DNA of 39,969 bases from Chara braunii (taxonomy: Eukaryota; Streptophyta; Charophyceae; Charales; Characeae). Location: NCBI GenBank assembly GCA_003427395.1, contig BFEA01000496.1, forward strand, positions 1,133,125 through 1,173,093. Reading direction: 5' to 3'. Shown here piece by piece: positions 39,833-39,969 of this stretch; within the stretch, counting starts at the first letter, position 1, and the number at the start of each line of letters is the position of its first letter. The notes beneath the pieces were generated by a model. The model was not told the DNA's origin. It worked only from the letters and a program-made list of their open reading frames with translations, and made no database searches. A program made the translations under genes and the position numbers.

Positions 39833-39969
<137 letters not shown>

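Overview
This is repeat-dominated nuclear DNA from a eukaryote with a large, transposon-rich genome. The evidence is long microsatellites, many poly(A)/poly(T) tracts, an LTR retrotransposon of the chromovirus type, a LINE fragment, tRNA-derived SINEs and many short inverted-repeat DNA elements. There are no bacterial-style operons and no intact host gene I can defend. The primer-binding site TGGTATCAGAGC and the chromodomain-bearing Ty3/gypsy element fit a plant or streptophyte-alga lineage. I cannot name the species from sequence alone.

Region 1-10,763 is dominated by one complete but dead Ty3/gypsy chromovirus (1059-10758). It has 308/307-bp LTRs, a 5-bp target duplication (TATAT), a tRNA-iMet primer site, a 1.8-kb leader, and gag, protease, reverse transcriptase, RNase H, integrase and chromodomain in order, then a 1.1-kb 3' region. 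It is broken by at least seven in-frame stops, a one-base frameshift and a deletion across the reverse-transcriptase core. By hand the LTRs are roughly 90% identical, so the insertion is not recent.

Region 10,764-19,900 is a mosaic of diverged dispersed repeats, two minus-strand and one plus-strand tRNA-derived SINEs, a small foldback element with CTAG ends, and a large foldback element with a perfect 61-bp inverted repeat around a 36-bp hairpin minisatellite. It also holds an element rich in CGTACG palindromes bounded by an 8-9 bp direct repeat. Region 19,900-25,700 is mostly simple repeats, short tandem repeats and short inverted-repeat elements.

Region 25,700-27,600 holds a decayed LINE fragment (endonuclease, linker, start of reverse transcriptase) split by a short element. 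Region 28,000-36,800 is packed with MITE-like elements. One recurrent family has ends reading TTAA-ACCACCAGTAC ... GTACTGGTGGT-TTAA. Two elements have GGGYCT ends and 3-bp duplications (30862-31411, 34956-35125). One is a double foldback (28002-28306) with a second partial copy near 36.5 kb. Possible protein-coding remnants lie at 31866-32435, 33374-33538 and 38055-39312; the last was frameshifted by a 52-bp tandem duplication. The window ends in CTAT, CA and GA microsatellites.

The main story is layered transposon insertion rather than genes acting together. The most interesting candidate for something undescribed is the TTAA-flanked ACCACCAGTAC family, about 17 termini of which lie between 15.9 and 35.3 kb, often abutting and sharing their TTAA.
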